Shown: positions 33,891-42,544 of the stretch, one piece after another | How the letters are laid out: every line of letters starts with the position of its first letter | How positions within the stretch are numbered: position 1 is the first letter of the stretch | Source of the DNA: Crocinitomicaceae bacterium | GTDB lineage: Bacteria; Bacteroidota; Bacteroidia; Flavobacteriales_D; Crocinitomicaceae | Direction of reading: 5' to 3' | Length of the DNA stretch: 64,000 nucleotides | Assembly (NCBI GenBank): GCA_029254025.1 | Contig: JAQWYK010000045.1 | Location: 1 to 64,000, forward strand | Program-made: the position numbers and the translations under genes | Notes under the pieces: generated by a model | What the model was told of the DNA's origin: nothing | The model's input: the letters and a program-made list of their open reading frames with translations, nothing else | Database searches by the model: none

Positions 33891-34565
33891 TTATTCTGAT
33901 ACTTTCCCTAATTTTTTTAACTGTATTAATACCGAAAATGCTGAATCGATATCGTCTGACTTCACCACGGCAGTGAACTCGTTGGCTGTAGAAACGACTT
34001 CAACAATATTGATTCCTTCCCAAGCCAAATGTTTCAGTATGTAATAGTAGATTCCGGAAATCTCAGTATTTACTTTGGGTAATTTGATAGTGATAGAGGC
34101 TAAATCTGAAGTATGGGATTTAAGTTTCTCTTTTTTGAATATTTCGCGAATTTTGTCAGAAATAGAGGTGCTCGTTATCACTGTGGATTCGTTTACTCCA
34201 CCACAGTAAGTATAAAATGCATCTTTATCGTCGTTCAAAGACTTCATCAATTCAGATTGTCTCAATGTCAAGGTTTCTGAATTCTCAAAAGTGAAATCTT
34301 CCAAATCACTGCGGACAAGAAAATCTCCCAAGGTCCCCATGAAATTTTTGATTTTCAAATTGATCCGGTGGTAGTAGCCAGGGGACATGCGTTTAATGGC
34401 CATTATGATTGCACCTTCTTTAATTTCTTTCTTAACAATATCTTCAATTTCAGGTTTGATTTTTCGTGCTAACGCTGATACATTGATAAGTTCTTCAGTA
34501 AGAGACTCTCTCAAAAATGGTGAGCGATTAATGATGTCTTCAGTGATTTTGCCAATATTAGACAT
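33891..34565 (-). CDS. ACT-like regulatory domain protein
   Basis: The 224-residue soluble protein has a helical N-terminal half (about residues 1-65) with VSALARKIKPEIEDIVKKEI. The C-terminal part (about 145-222) resembles an ACT domain: ASITIKLPKVNTEISGIYYY, LAWEGINIVEVVSTANEFTA and a final helix. Such proteins occur in Bacteroidetes and are sometimes labelled aspartate kinase although no kinase domain is present. It may bind an amino acid and act as a regulator; neither ligand nor partner is known. A perfect 10-bp-arm inverted repeat (34612-34632) lies 47 bases upstream of the start and could be a control site. Confidence 0.65.
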   Translation of the reverse strand: MSNIGKITEDIINRSPFLRESLTEELINVSALARKIKPEIEDIVKKEIKEGAIIMAIKRMSPGYYHRINLKIKNFMGTLGDFLVRSDLEDFTFENSETLTLRQSELMKSLNDDKDAFYTYCGGVNESTVITSTSISDKIREIFKKEKLKSHTSDLASITIKLPKVNTEISGIYYYILKHLAWEGINIVEVVSTANEFTAVVKSDDIDSAFSVLIQLKKLGKVSE

Positions 34566-34611
34566 AGGTTAGTTAATTCAAAATATGTTTGAAAATTAAC
34601 AATAATTTCAA

Positions 34612-34632
34612 TACAAACAATAATTGTTTGTA
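34612..34632. promoter_or_regulatory. Palindrome upstream of the ACT-like gene
   Basis: The arms TACAAACAAT (34612-34621) and ATTGTTTGTA (34623-34632) surround a single A. The centre AACAATAATTGTTT recurs at 47904-47917 before the DUF547 gene. On the minus strand the right part supplies a possible -33 element for the gene at 34565. It could be an operator or chance AT-rich symmetry. Confidence 0.4.
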
Positions 34633-34693
34633 AAATACAGTCTTATGAGTCCTATGTGAATGAGATTATTGATTGTTTATAAGATGTTTAAAC

Positions 34694-34721
34694 AAAAAAA
34701 GCTGTGCACAAGCACAGCTTT
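34694..34721 (-). terminator. Intrinsic terminator of the ftsK-lolA transcript
   Basis: Stem arms AAAGCTGTGC (34698-34707) and GCACAGCTTT (34712-34721) with an ACAA loop, followed on the minus strand by a seven-base T-run (complement of 34694-34700). It lies 22 bases past the LolA-like stop. Confidence 0.88.
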
Positions 34722-34743
34722 AAGAAAGATTAAACTGAATGGA

Positions 34744-35382
34744 TTAGTCTCGAATTAATTTATATCCGGGATATCTTTTTGTATCGTACACAAATTTTGA
34801 AGCTGCAATTTCAGGATTCTTTTTAAAGCTAACGATTTCGTAAGACATCGTAGTTCCGTCCTTCGTTTTCATAATCGCTTTGGATAGCTCAGAAGACGCA
34901 ACATCAATATAAAGCGTGATTGTATGGTACTGAACTTCTCCTGGATTCGTTGGGAACAAGTTGATAACGTGAACCGCTTTACCGTTCAGTTTATCTTGCT
35001 TTACATATTTGTTTTTAAACCCGCTTTCCCAAATTGTCATTAGTCGTTTAGGATTGATGCTTTCTTCGTCTTCATCATCAGCAGCGCTCTCGTAAGTAAC
35101 GTTTTCTTCTTTAACGACCGTCCAAATTTTAATACCATTTGAGATAATTTCATTGTCACCCAATGATGCGTTGAATTTGTCACCTTTTACATAACCTTTT
35201 CCACTCTCTTTAGTGTCTTCTCCCGTCGCTGCATTTTTCATCGTGAAGCTGAATTCCATGTAAAATGAGCTTAGACTTTTTATCTCCTTCGACATTTTAT
35301 TCAAAAGTTCTTGCGATTTTTCGTCATTTTGAGCCAATGCTGTTAGACTAAAAAAGAAGAGAGCTACTATTAAATATTTCAT
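34744..35382 (-). CDS. lolA: LolA-like outer-membrane lipoprotein carrier protein
   Basis: A 212-residue periplasmic protein with a signal peptide (cleavage near TALAQ). It has the LolA half-barrel pattern: LLNKMSKEIKSLSSFYMEFSFT, GKGYVKGDKFNASLGDNEII, IWTVVKEENVTYESA, ITLYIDVASSELSKAIMKTKDGT and KFVYDTKRYPGYKLIRD. It should carry lipoproteins from the inner to the outer membrane. The start at 35382 begins the signal peptide; a TTG ten codons upstream is unlikely. It lies 44 bases downstream of ftsK, an order commonly seen in Bacteroidetes, and a strong terminator follows. Confidence 0.87.
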   Translation of the reverse strand: MKYLIVALFFFSLTALAQNDEKSQELLNKMSKEIKSLSSFYMEFSFTMKNAATGEDTKESGKGYVKGDKFNASLGDNEIISNGIKIWTVVKEENVTYESAADDEDEESINPKRLMTIWESGFKNKYVKQDKLNGKAVHVINLFPTNPGEVQYHTITLYIDVASSELSKAIMKTKDGTTMSYEIVSFKKNPEIAASKFVYDTKRYPGYKLIRD

Positions 35383-35426
35383 AGTTTTTATTTTGATTGC
35401 AAGTTTACACAAACTATGCCAAATAA

Positions 35427-37922
35427 CTAAATCAAATCTTTTGATTTTAAATACTCTTCAAGAGATAATTCATCACTAAAGAGCACTTCTCTCGCTTTGC
35501 TTCCTTTGAAGGGTCCAATGATTCCGTGCGCTTCTAGCTGATCTACGATACGTCCGGCACGGTTGTATCCTAATTTCAACTTACGCTGCAGCAAACTCGC
35601 AGAGCCTTGTTGGTGAATAGTCACGATTCGTGCAGCTTCCACAAAATTCGCATCTAGATCATCTAAGTCATCAGCTCCTAGGTCGGAACCTGTGTTTTCA
35701 TCTACATATTCTGGTAGTAAGAAAGCATCCGGATAAGCACGTTGATTCCCGATGAAATTACAAATTTCTTCGACTTCTGGTGTATCAACAAATCCACATT
35801 GCAGTCGAATCATATCATTCCCCGTAGAGATAAGCATATCTCCCTTACCAATGAGTTGGTCTGCACCGGATGCGTCCAGAATGGTTCGAGAGTCTATTTT
35901 TGAAAGTACCCTAAAAGCAATGCGTTGTGGGAAATTCGCTTTAATCATACCTGTAATCACGTTAACAGATGGCCGCTGAGTAGCCACGATTAAATGTATT
36001 CCAATAGCACGGGCAAGCTGAGCTAATCGAGCAATCGGATGTTCTACCTCTTTACCTGCTGTCATAATTAAATCTGCAAACTCATCAATCAATACAACGA
36101 TATAAGGGAGGTACATGTGCCCTTTTTCTGGGTTTAATTTGCGCTTAATAAACTTTTCGTTGTATTCTTTTATGTTTCGGACTTGAGCCTCTTTAAGCAG
36201 CTCATATCGGTTATCCATTTCGATACAAAGTGAATTCAACGTATTCACCACTTTCGAAGTGTCTGTGATAATAGGTTCTTCTTCGCCCGGAAGTTTTGCT
36301 AGAAAGTGTCGCTCAATTTTATTAAATAAGGTAAGTTCTACTTTTTTCGGATCGACCAGTACGAATTTAACCTGTGCAGGATGTTTTTTGTAAAGCAGAG
36401 AAACCAATATTGCGTTCAAACCTACCGACTTACCTTGTCCTGTTGCTCCAGCAACTAATAGGTGAGGTGATTTCGCTAAATCGAAAGTGTACGTCTCGTT
36501 GGTAATTGTTTTACCGAGTACAATTGGTAATTCAGCTTCTGAGTTTTGGAATTTCTCGGATGCTATAAGTGAACGCATACTTACAATCTCGGGTTTGCTA
36601 TTCGGGACCTCGATCCCTATGGTTCCTTTTCCAGGGATAGGTGCAATGATACGAATTCCAAGTGCGGCTAAACTTAGTGCTATGTCGTCTTCTAAGTTTT
36701 TGATTTTAGAAATACGCACGCCTGGTGCTGGAATGATTTCATATAAAGTAACCGTTGGACCTATCGTTGCCTTGATTTTGTCAATTTCGATTTTGTAGTT
36801 GAGTAATGTCTCAACAATGTTGTTTTTATTACGTTCTAACTCTTCCTTATCAACACCTGAGCGTGACGTTTCGAATTTCTGAAGAAGGTCGATAGGAGGA
36901 AGCGTGTAACTAGAAAGGTCAAGTTTTGGATCGTATTCTCCAAACTCATCGATTTTTTCCTGTAAATCTTCATCCGAAAGCTCGGCCTCCTCTGGTGCCA
37001 CTTCAATCGAGAAATCTTCGTCTTCGTCAAATGAAGGCTGTTCAATTTGCTTGTCCAGTTCATCTGTGTGTTCGATGATTAATTCGGAGTCATTTTCTTC
37101 TAATTCGTACTCTTCTAATTCTTCTAAAGTATGAATATCTTCTTGCTCTTCTTGTTCATCGGTAAATTCTACTTCTAGCGCTTCTTGATCAACCTCGACG
37201 TCCTCATCTTTCAGTGTATTTAATACATTGAGATTATTCATAGACAGATTTTCTTCATCCTCTTCCTCGGAAGAATTAAAAAATGGTAGTCGTGCGAATA
37301 ACGCTTTAAAGTCGGGGTTAAACAGAAGTACACTCGCCGCAAAAAGAGTAACCAATACAAACAAAATAGCTCCGAAAATTCCAAAAGATGCTGAGAGCCA
37401 TTCGCGAGCAAAATAACCAAACGTGCCACCTAGAAATGTGATTTTCTCCGAGAATAATCCAAAAAACAAGGAGAACCAAACAATAGCCACACCCGATACA
37501 ACTAGTGTACGTTTCAGTGATAAAATACGAATGTTAAACAATAAACGTGTTCCTGCAATAAAGAGGATGAAGCAAAATGCAAAGGATGCTATTCCAAACC
37601 ATGAATGTATAAGCATATGTGAAGTCCATGCTCCAAATTTACCGAGCCAATTTTGAACTTCAACATCGGTATCAGAAAGCATGAATGACCAGAATCCATT
37701 ATTTGCGATTAAGCTTTGATCTGATTGCCAGGTGAACAAATAGGAAAGACAAGCGACTGTAAGGTAAACAGAAAGTAAAAGAAAAAAAGCACCGGTAATT
37801 GATTTCACTTTACGCTGGTCTACTTGCGCAAATAGTGAGGTAAACTTAAGTTTTGATACGGGACGCTTTTTTTTTGTAGAAGTATCTTTCTTATTTTCTT
37901 TGAGTACGTTGCCTTTCGCCAT
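35427..37922 (-). CDS. ftsK: DNA translocase FtsK/SpoIIIE
   Basis: An 831-residue protein with four N-terminal membrane helices (about residues 40-205), an acidic linker very rich in Glu and Asp (about 220-335) and the motor. The motor contains the FtsK alpha domain (VTLYEIIPAPGVRISKIKNL), Walker A GATGQGKSVG near residue 475, Walker B VVLIDEFADLIM and the arginine-finger region SKIDSRTILDASGADQL. A C-terminal winged-helix gamma domain (about 765-831) carries LLQRKLKLGYNRAGRIVDQL. It pumps chromosome DNA at the division septum and activates dimer resolution. The ATG at 37922 is preferred to a TTG two codons upstream. Confidence 0.96.
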   Translation of the reverse strand: MAKGNVLKENKKDTSTKKKRPVSKLKFTSLFAQVDQRKVKSITGAFFLLLSVYLTVACLSYLFTWQSDQSLIANNGFWSFMLSDTDVEVQNWLGKFGAWTSHMLIHSWFGIASFAFCFILFIAGTRLLFNIRILSLKRTLVVSGVAIVWFSLFFGLFSEKITFLGGTFGYFAREWLSASFGIFGAILFVLVTLFAASVLLFNPDFKALFARLPFFNSSEEEDEENLSMNNLNVLNTLKDEDVEVDQEALEVEFTDEQEEQEDIHTLEELEEYELEENDSELIIEHTDELDKQIEQPSFDEDEDFSIEVAPEEAELSDEDLQEKIDEFGEYDPKLDLSSYTLPPIDLLQKFETSRSGVDKEELERNKNNIVETLLNYKIEIDKIKATIGPTVTLYEIIPAPGVRISKIKNLEDDIALSLAALGIRIIAPIPGKGTIGIEVPNSKPEIVSMRSLIASEKFQNSEAELPIVLGKTITNETYTFDLAKSPHLLVAGATGQGKSVGLNAILVSLLYKKHPAQVKFVLVDPKKVELTLFNKIERHFLAKLPGEEEPIITDTSKVVNTLNSLCIEMDNRYELLKEAQVRNIKEYNEKFIKRKLNPEKGHMYLPYIVVLIDEFADLIMTAGKEVEHPIARLAQLARAIGIHLIVATQRPSVNVITGMIKANFPQRIAFRVLSKIDSRTILDASGADQLIGKGDMLISTGNDMIRLQCGFVDTPEVEEICNFIGNQRAYPDAFLLPEYVDENTGSDLGADDLDDLDANFVEAARIVTIHQQGSASLLQRKLKLGYNRAGRIVDQLEAHGIIGPFKGSKAREVLFSDELSLEEYLKSKDLI

Positions 37923-38004
37923 GATCAATTGAATATCTTACGAAGGTAATCAAGGAATGCATTGACGAAAAGCGTTAGGTGAAGAGTATATCCACAAGGA
38001 AGTG

Positions 38005-38643
38005 TTAGTTCTGAAACCGCTCAATGAATTCATCCATGGTCATCATTTCATAATCAGTTGGGATGCCGAAGTAATCGATGTTTATTTCTTTCGGTTCGAA
38101 TAAAATCAGTTCGAAGTCAGAGAGCTCGTCATTCGCAATAAGGGTATACTTAACAGGTAGTCCTGGAAGCCCTGGAATAGCTTCGCTGTAATCATGTGAA
38201 ATATCTTCGAAATAGTACATGTAAAATAAACTATCTACATTAGGTATTTTTACTTGCATCTTGTGCGCAGTTCTTCCTGCAATTTCAGTTTTTCCCCGCT
38301 TCCTTTTGAATTCGTATTTCCCTGTATTTACTGGAGGCTCTGGTATGCTTTTTAAGGCAACTTTCTTACCGTCAAATTCCATCAGTATGTATGCCCGATT
38401 TTTAGTAATGTGCTTGATGTAGACTTGCTTTCCTAGTTGTGTAAAATTTTCAATGCGCAACATGGAGTCTTTGGCATAAATAATTTGATAACCAGAGCTA
38501 TCACTTCCCATTTCGTCAATGTGTTGCGAAGATATTTTATAGACCATTTTACCTTCGAAGCGTTCAGGAATCTTTGTTCCACAAGAATTTACGATAAGCA
38601 ATGTCATCAAGTATGTTAAAAGAATTAATCGATTAGTTTTCAT
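38005..38643 (-). CDS. Lipoprotein, GLPGLI/DUF4412-like
   Basis: A 212-residue lipoprotein (signal TLLIVNSC, Cys near residue 21). The layout of the beta-rich remainder recalls GLPGLI or DUF4412 proteins: FEGKMVYKISS, YAKDSMLRIENFTQLGKQ, KTEIAGRTAHKMQVKIPN, and an AIPGLPGLPVKYTL motif near residue 160. These are envelope proteins of unknown function. It is followed by 82 bases to ftsK and preceded at five bases by a second lipoprotein of similar size, so the two are probably cotranscribed. Confidence 0.75.
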   Translation of the reverse strand: MKTNRLILLTYLMTLLIVNSCGTKIPERFEGKMVYKISSQHIDEMGSDSSGYQIIYAKDSMLRIENFTQLGKQVYIKHITKNRAYILMEFDGKKVALKSIPEPPVNTGKYEFKRKRGKTEIAGRTAHKMQVKIPNVDSLFYMYYFEDISHDYSEAIPGLPGLPVKYTLIANDELSDFELILFEPKEINIDYFGIPTDYEMMTMDEFIERFQN

Positions 38644-38648
38644 TGTAC

Positions 38649-39323
38649 TTAAGTCTTTGTGAAATTATCCAATACAGAATACAATTCGTTTTTAAACGTT
38701 TTAAAATCGGTTGAAGCACCCTGCCTGGAAGGAGTGAAAAGTGATTTGTCAATTGCTTCGGAAGAATAGCTAGTTGCTGTAAACCTCATCGCTACACCAT
38801 TTTCAAAAATGGTGTACGCGAGTAACATCCCCGGGACTTCGTAATAGGGTGTGTGCCAATTAGGATCTTTCATTGTAATTTCTTCAGTATACCATAACTC
38901 AATGATGCCAAAGTCGTTACTTGTTGCAAAGGCTTGTTTGACTTCAAAACCAGCAATAATATCCCTTTTATCGCTGAATTGTATACTGACTTTGTTAAGA
39001 TCGCTTGCAGATATTGTTCCTTCAAAATAAATAGGGCTACCAAACTTCAACTCTGAATACAAATAGCGCTCCTCAGTATTAGAAATTGCATTTATTTCAA
39101 CCATCGCCTTTTTTATTTGAGCGTGAAACTGATTCCCTCGAAATGAAACAATCTGTCGTTTGGGAAGTAGCATGCCTGTAATGGGGTGAGAATCCATATC
39201 AAAAGAAGGAAATGAAATTGTGAACTCAATAACTCCTTCTTTGATTTCATTATTGGAGTTGCAACTCGTTGTTAATGAGCTGACAACGATGAGTCCAAAT
39301 AAATTAAAAAGAAGTTTTCTCAT
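38649..39323 (-). CDS. Lipoprotein of unknown function
   Basis: A 224-residue lipoprotein (signal VVSSLTTSC) with a beta-rich body. IKEGVIEFTISFPSF, IVSFRGNQFHAQIKKAMVEI, KRDIIAGFEVKQAFAT and YEVPGMLLAYTIFENGVAMR follow a DUF4412-like layout similar in order to its downstream neighbour, suggesting an old duplication. The ATG at 39323 begins the signal peptide. An ATG at 39350, preceded by AGGA, would add nine residues and is possible. Function unknown. Confidence 0.72.
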   Translation of the reverse strand: MRKLLFNLFGLIVVSSLTTSCNSNNEIKEGVIEFTISFPSFDMDSHPITGMLLPKRQIVSFRGNQFHAQIKKAMVEINAISNTEERYLYSELKFGSPIYFEGTISASDLNKVSIQFSDKRDIIAGFEVKQAFATSNDFGIIELWYTEEITMKDPNWHTPYYEVPGMLLAYTIFENGVAMRFTATSYSSEAIDKSLFTPSRQGASTDFKTFKNELYSVLDNFTKT

Positions 39324-39526
39324 GACATGTTCAATATAGCTAGGCTCCATAATTTTTCCTGGTGGGGGTGAAGTTAGTTAAAATCTTCATTTATTGGCGT
39401 CTTCTAGTCTGAACTAATTCTTGACAAAGGCTGATTATAAGAGTTTATGAAGAGCACAGGTACGTTTCTCATTACAGCAATGAGATTAGTGGTTTTGACG
39501 TGGGTGTATTTAGCGAAAAAAGATAG

Positions 39527-39555
39527 TTGTTAATAGGGCTAAAATCCTATATTTG
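39527..39555 (+). promoter_or_regulatory. Promoter of the arginase gene (TTG-N18-TATATTTG)
   Basis: TTG (39527-39529) and TATATTTG (39548-39555, exact TAnnTTTG) are 18 bases apart. The expected transcription start is near 39562, before both candidate ATG codons (39573 and 39594). The remaining 39324-39526 stretch shows nothing else I can support. Confidence 0.65.
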
Positions 39556-39593
39556 TCTCATTCAAATGATTGATGTTTTATAAAATCGTTGTT

Positions 39594-40553
39594 ATGTCCA
39601 GTCGTATTGTTTGCATCATAAATGAGTCTGAAATATCCGCAGGAACAAGAGGCTCCAGTTTAGGTCCGGGAGCGATTAGAGTAGTTGACCACCAGCGGGA
39701 AAACTACCTTTTCGGAAGGTACAAAAATATTTACGTACAAGATGAAAATCATTTGTTGGACGAACCCACTCCGCTATTGTGGGGTAAGCGAGCGAATGGT
39801 TTGGCTAAGGTGTATGAGCACGTATCCAAGGTTGTAAGTCAGGAGCGTCATAATGCGGAGGTTTTATTAGTTATTGCAGCGGATCATGGTTCTGCAGGTG
39901 GAACTATTGCAGGATTGAAAATAGCCAACCCTGACCATAGAATTGGAGTGCTATGGGTAGATGCGCATGGCGATTTGCATACGCCTTACACAACTCCTTC
40001 AGGAAACATGCACGGCATGCCTTTAGCTACAGCGCTTGGTGAAGATAACCTTGAATGCAAAGAGAATAATGTAAATGAAGAAACAGCAAAGTATTGGAAT
40101 GAAATAAAAAACATCGGTGGGATTTGCCCAAAAGTTCAACCTGAGGATGTAGCTTTCATAGCACTTCGTGCTCTGGAGAGTCAAGAAGTAGCCATGATTG
40201 ATCGGTTGAATTTATTGAGTATTGAAGTTGATGATTTCAGACGAAAGGGGTTTGATAAGGTGGCAGTAGAGCTTGAAGATAAATTTTGTAATTGCGATGA
40301 AATATACCTTTCTTTTGACGTAGATAGCATGGATCCAACAGTGGTTTCACATGGGACTGGTACCCCTGTTGACAATGGTTTATTTCCTGAAGAAGCACTT
40401 CAGATTCTGACCCATTTCGCAGCACACCCAAAAGTTAGGTGCATTGAATTTGTTGAAGTAAATCCATGCTTGGACGAAAAGACAAACCGAATGGCAGAGG
40501 TGGCCTATGATTTAATTCATGAGGTAGTTAAAACAATTGAAGAAAAGCGTTAG
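39594..40553 (+). CDS. Arginase/agmatinase family hydrolase
   Basis: A 319-residue ureohydrolase in which the manganese ligands are visible in order: AADHGSAGG near residue 95, WVDAHGDLHTP (DAHxD) near residue 125 and LSFDVDSMDP (SxDxDxxDP) near residue 245. GSSLGPGAIRVVDHQ at the N-terminus matches arginases. It should release urea from arginine or a related guanidino compound; arginase is most likely by length and motif. The ATG at 39594 fits the family start; ATG 39573 would add seven residues. argS follows 17 bases later, so an enzyme consuming arginine and the enzyme charging tRNA with arginine share a transcript. Confidence 0.88.
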   Translation: MSSRIVCIINESEISAGTRGSSLGPGAIRVVDHQRENYLFGRYKNIYVQDENHLLDEPTPLLWGKRANGLAKVYEHVSKVVSQERHNAEVLLVIAADHGSAGGTIAGLKIANPDHRIGVLWVDAHGDLHTPYTTPSGNMHGMPLATALGEDNLECKENNVNEETAKYWNEIKNIGGICPKVQPEDVAFIALRALESQEVAMIDRLNLLSIEVDDFRRKGFDKVAVELEDKFCNCDEIYLSFDVDSMDPTVVSHGTGTPVDNGLFPEEALQILTHFAAHPKVRCIEFVEVNPCLDEKTNRMAEVAYDLIHEVVKTIEEKR

Positions 40554-40570
40554 TTGCGCGAATCATATCG

Positions 40571-42478
40571 ATGGAAGTAAAGATTAAACAAGCATTAGAA
40601 GAAAACGCTGAAACTATTTTTGGTAGAGGAATCGACGATAAACTCATTCAATTTCAAAAAACACGTAAAGAAGTAAAGGGAGACTTAACACTTGTTACAT
40701 TCCCTTTCGCAAAATTAATGAATACTTCTCCGGAAGGTGCTGCGAGTAAATTAGGGGATTTTTTGGTGAATGAACTCGAAGAATTGGCAGAATATAATGT
40801 TATCAAAGGTTTTTTAAACTTGGTATTTAAGGATGAATATTGGGTGACTGTATTGGAAGAAATGAATGCTGTGGACAAGTATGGTTTTTCAGCCCCTAAT
40901 TCTAAACCTACCATAATGGTGGAGTATTCATCGCCAAACACTAATAAACCGTTGCACTTAGGTCATTTGAGAAATAATTTTTTGGGGTATAGTGTTGCTG
41001 AGATTTTAAAGGCTAATGGTCATAAGGTTGTAAAAACCCAAATTATTAACGACAGAGGAATCCATATTTGTAAAAGTATGCTGGCTTGGCAGCGATTTGC
41101 ACCGCTCGGTGAAAATGGAAATCGTGAAACTCCTGCTTCGACGGGATTAAAGGGTGATCATTTCGTGGGTAAATATTACATTGAATTTGACAACCAAATG
41201 ACGAAAGAGGCATTCTCAATCGCTCAGGATCATGCAGACAACAACTTTGAAGGACTAGATGAAGAAAAGAAAGAAGAATTGCAAAAGCTGTTTGGCGCTC
41301 TTCATAGCATTAATCGATCTACAGAGGAAAAGAAATACCAATCTGTTTATCGAAAAATAGCTGGCTTGACTAAGGATGACACCACGTTGTTGTATGATGC
41401 GCAACAAATGTTGGTGAAATGGGAGGCGAGAGATCCGGAAACCTACTTGCTGTGGTCCATTATGAACGGTTGGGTCTACAGTGGCTTTGAATCAACCTAT
41501 GCCCGAATGGGAGTTGATTTTGATCAGTTGTATTACGAGTCAGACACGTTCTTAATTGGAAAAGATGTGGTGATTGAAGGATTGAATAAAGGCGTGTTTT
41601 ACAAGAAAGAGGACGGGTCTGTCTGGATTGACCTTACGGATGACGGTCTGGATGAAAAGTTATTACTTCGAAGCGATGGTACCGCTGTCTATATGACCCA
41701 AGACATTGGAACCGCTATAGATAGATTTAAAGATTATCCTGATTTAGATGGAATTGTATATACGGTGGGGAATGAACAAGATTATCACTTTCAAGTACTT
41801 TTTCTTGTACTAAAGAAGTTGGGCTATGATTGGGCGGAACATTGTTATCATTTATCATATGGGATGGTAGATCTTCCGGATGGAAAAATGAAGTCGCGTG
41901 AAGGTAAGGTTGTGGATGCAGATGACTTAATGGCTGAGGTTGTTGATATGGCAGAAGATGGAACTCGCGAACGAGGACATCTTGATGGATTGGATGAGTC
42001 GCAAAAGCAAGAGCTCTACGAAATGATTGGGATGGGTGGTTTGAAGTATTTCCTTTTAAAAGTAGATCCTCAAAAACGAATGAAGTTTAATCCTGATGAG
42101 TCAATTGAACTCAATGGTAATACTGGTCCGTTTATCCAATACGCGCATGCTCGGATTAAATCCCTGCTGAACAAGTATGGAGCCGAAATATTAGCGAATA
42201 ATATGACGCTTTTGCCTATCGAAAAGGAACTGGTTAAAACTATGGCTGAATTTCCAAATATCTTGAAGGAAGCAGGATCAAATTATTCTCCTGCATTACT
42301 TGCCAATTACACCTATGAACTAGTTAAGCAGTTCAATACATTCTATCAATCGGTGAGTATTCTAAATGAGGAAGTCGAAGAATTGAAACAAACACGTTTA
42401 GTAATCGCCTCAAACATTGCTCGAATAATTTCAAATTCCATGCGTCTTTTGGGAATCAGTGTCCCGGATAGAATGTAA
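40571..42478 (+). CDS. argS: Arginyl-tRNA synthetase
   Basis: A 635-residue class I synthetase. It has the N-terminal additional domain (about residues 1-100), the catalytic core with the HIGH-like motif PLHLGHLRNNFLG near residue 130 (preceded by VEYSSPNTNKP), KMKSREG near residue 440 as the KMSKS counterpart and INDRGIHICKSM in the active-site region. The DALR anticodon-binding domain at the C-terminus carries YAHARIKSLLNKYG, PALLANYTYELVKQFNTFYQ and the terminal NSMRLLGISVPDRM. It attaches arginine to tRNA(Arg). It lies 17 bases after the arginase gene. Length is typical for the Bacteroidetes form. Confidence 0.97.
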   Translation: MEVKIKQALEENAETIFGRGIDDKLIQFQKTRKEVKGDLTLVTFPFAKLMNTSPEGAASKLGDFLVNELEELAEYNVIKGFLNLVFKDEYWVTVLEEMNAVDKYGFSAPNSKPTIMVEYSSPNTNKPLHLGHLRNNFLGYSVAEILKANGHKVVKTQIINDRGIHICKSMLAWQRFAPLGENGNRETPASTGLKGDHFVGKYYIEFDNQMTKEAFSIAQDHADNNFEGLDEEKKEELQKLFGALHSINRSTEEKKYQSVYRKIAGLTKDDTTLLYDAQQMLVKWEARDPETYLLWSIMNGWVYSGFESTYARMGVDFDQLYYESDTFLIGKDVVIEGLNKGVFYKKEDGSVWIDLTDDGLDEKLLLRSDGTAVYMTQDIGTAIDRFKDYPDLDGIVYTVGNEQDYHFQVLFLVLKKLGYDWAEHCYHLSYGMVDLPDGKMKSREGKVVDADDLMAEVVDMAEDGTRERGHLDGLDESQKQELYEMIGMGGLKYFLLKVDPQKRMKFNPDESIELNGNTGPFIQYAHARIKSLLNKYGAEILANNMTLLPIEKELVKTMAEFPNILKEAGSNYSPALLANYTYELVKQFNTFYQSVSILNEEVEELKQTRLVIASNIARIISNSMRLLGISVPDRM

Positions 42479-42544
42479 CGAATCGCTCATTATTTTCAAC
42501 TCTTAATATCAAATTTGCAATATCTTAACCTGAAACTACCTGTT

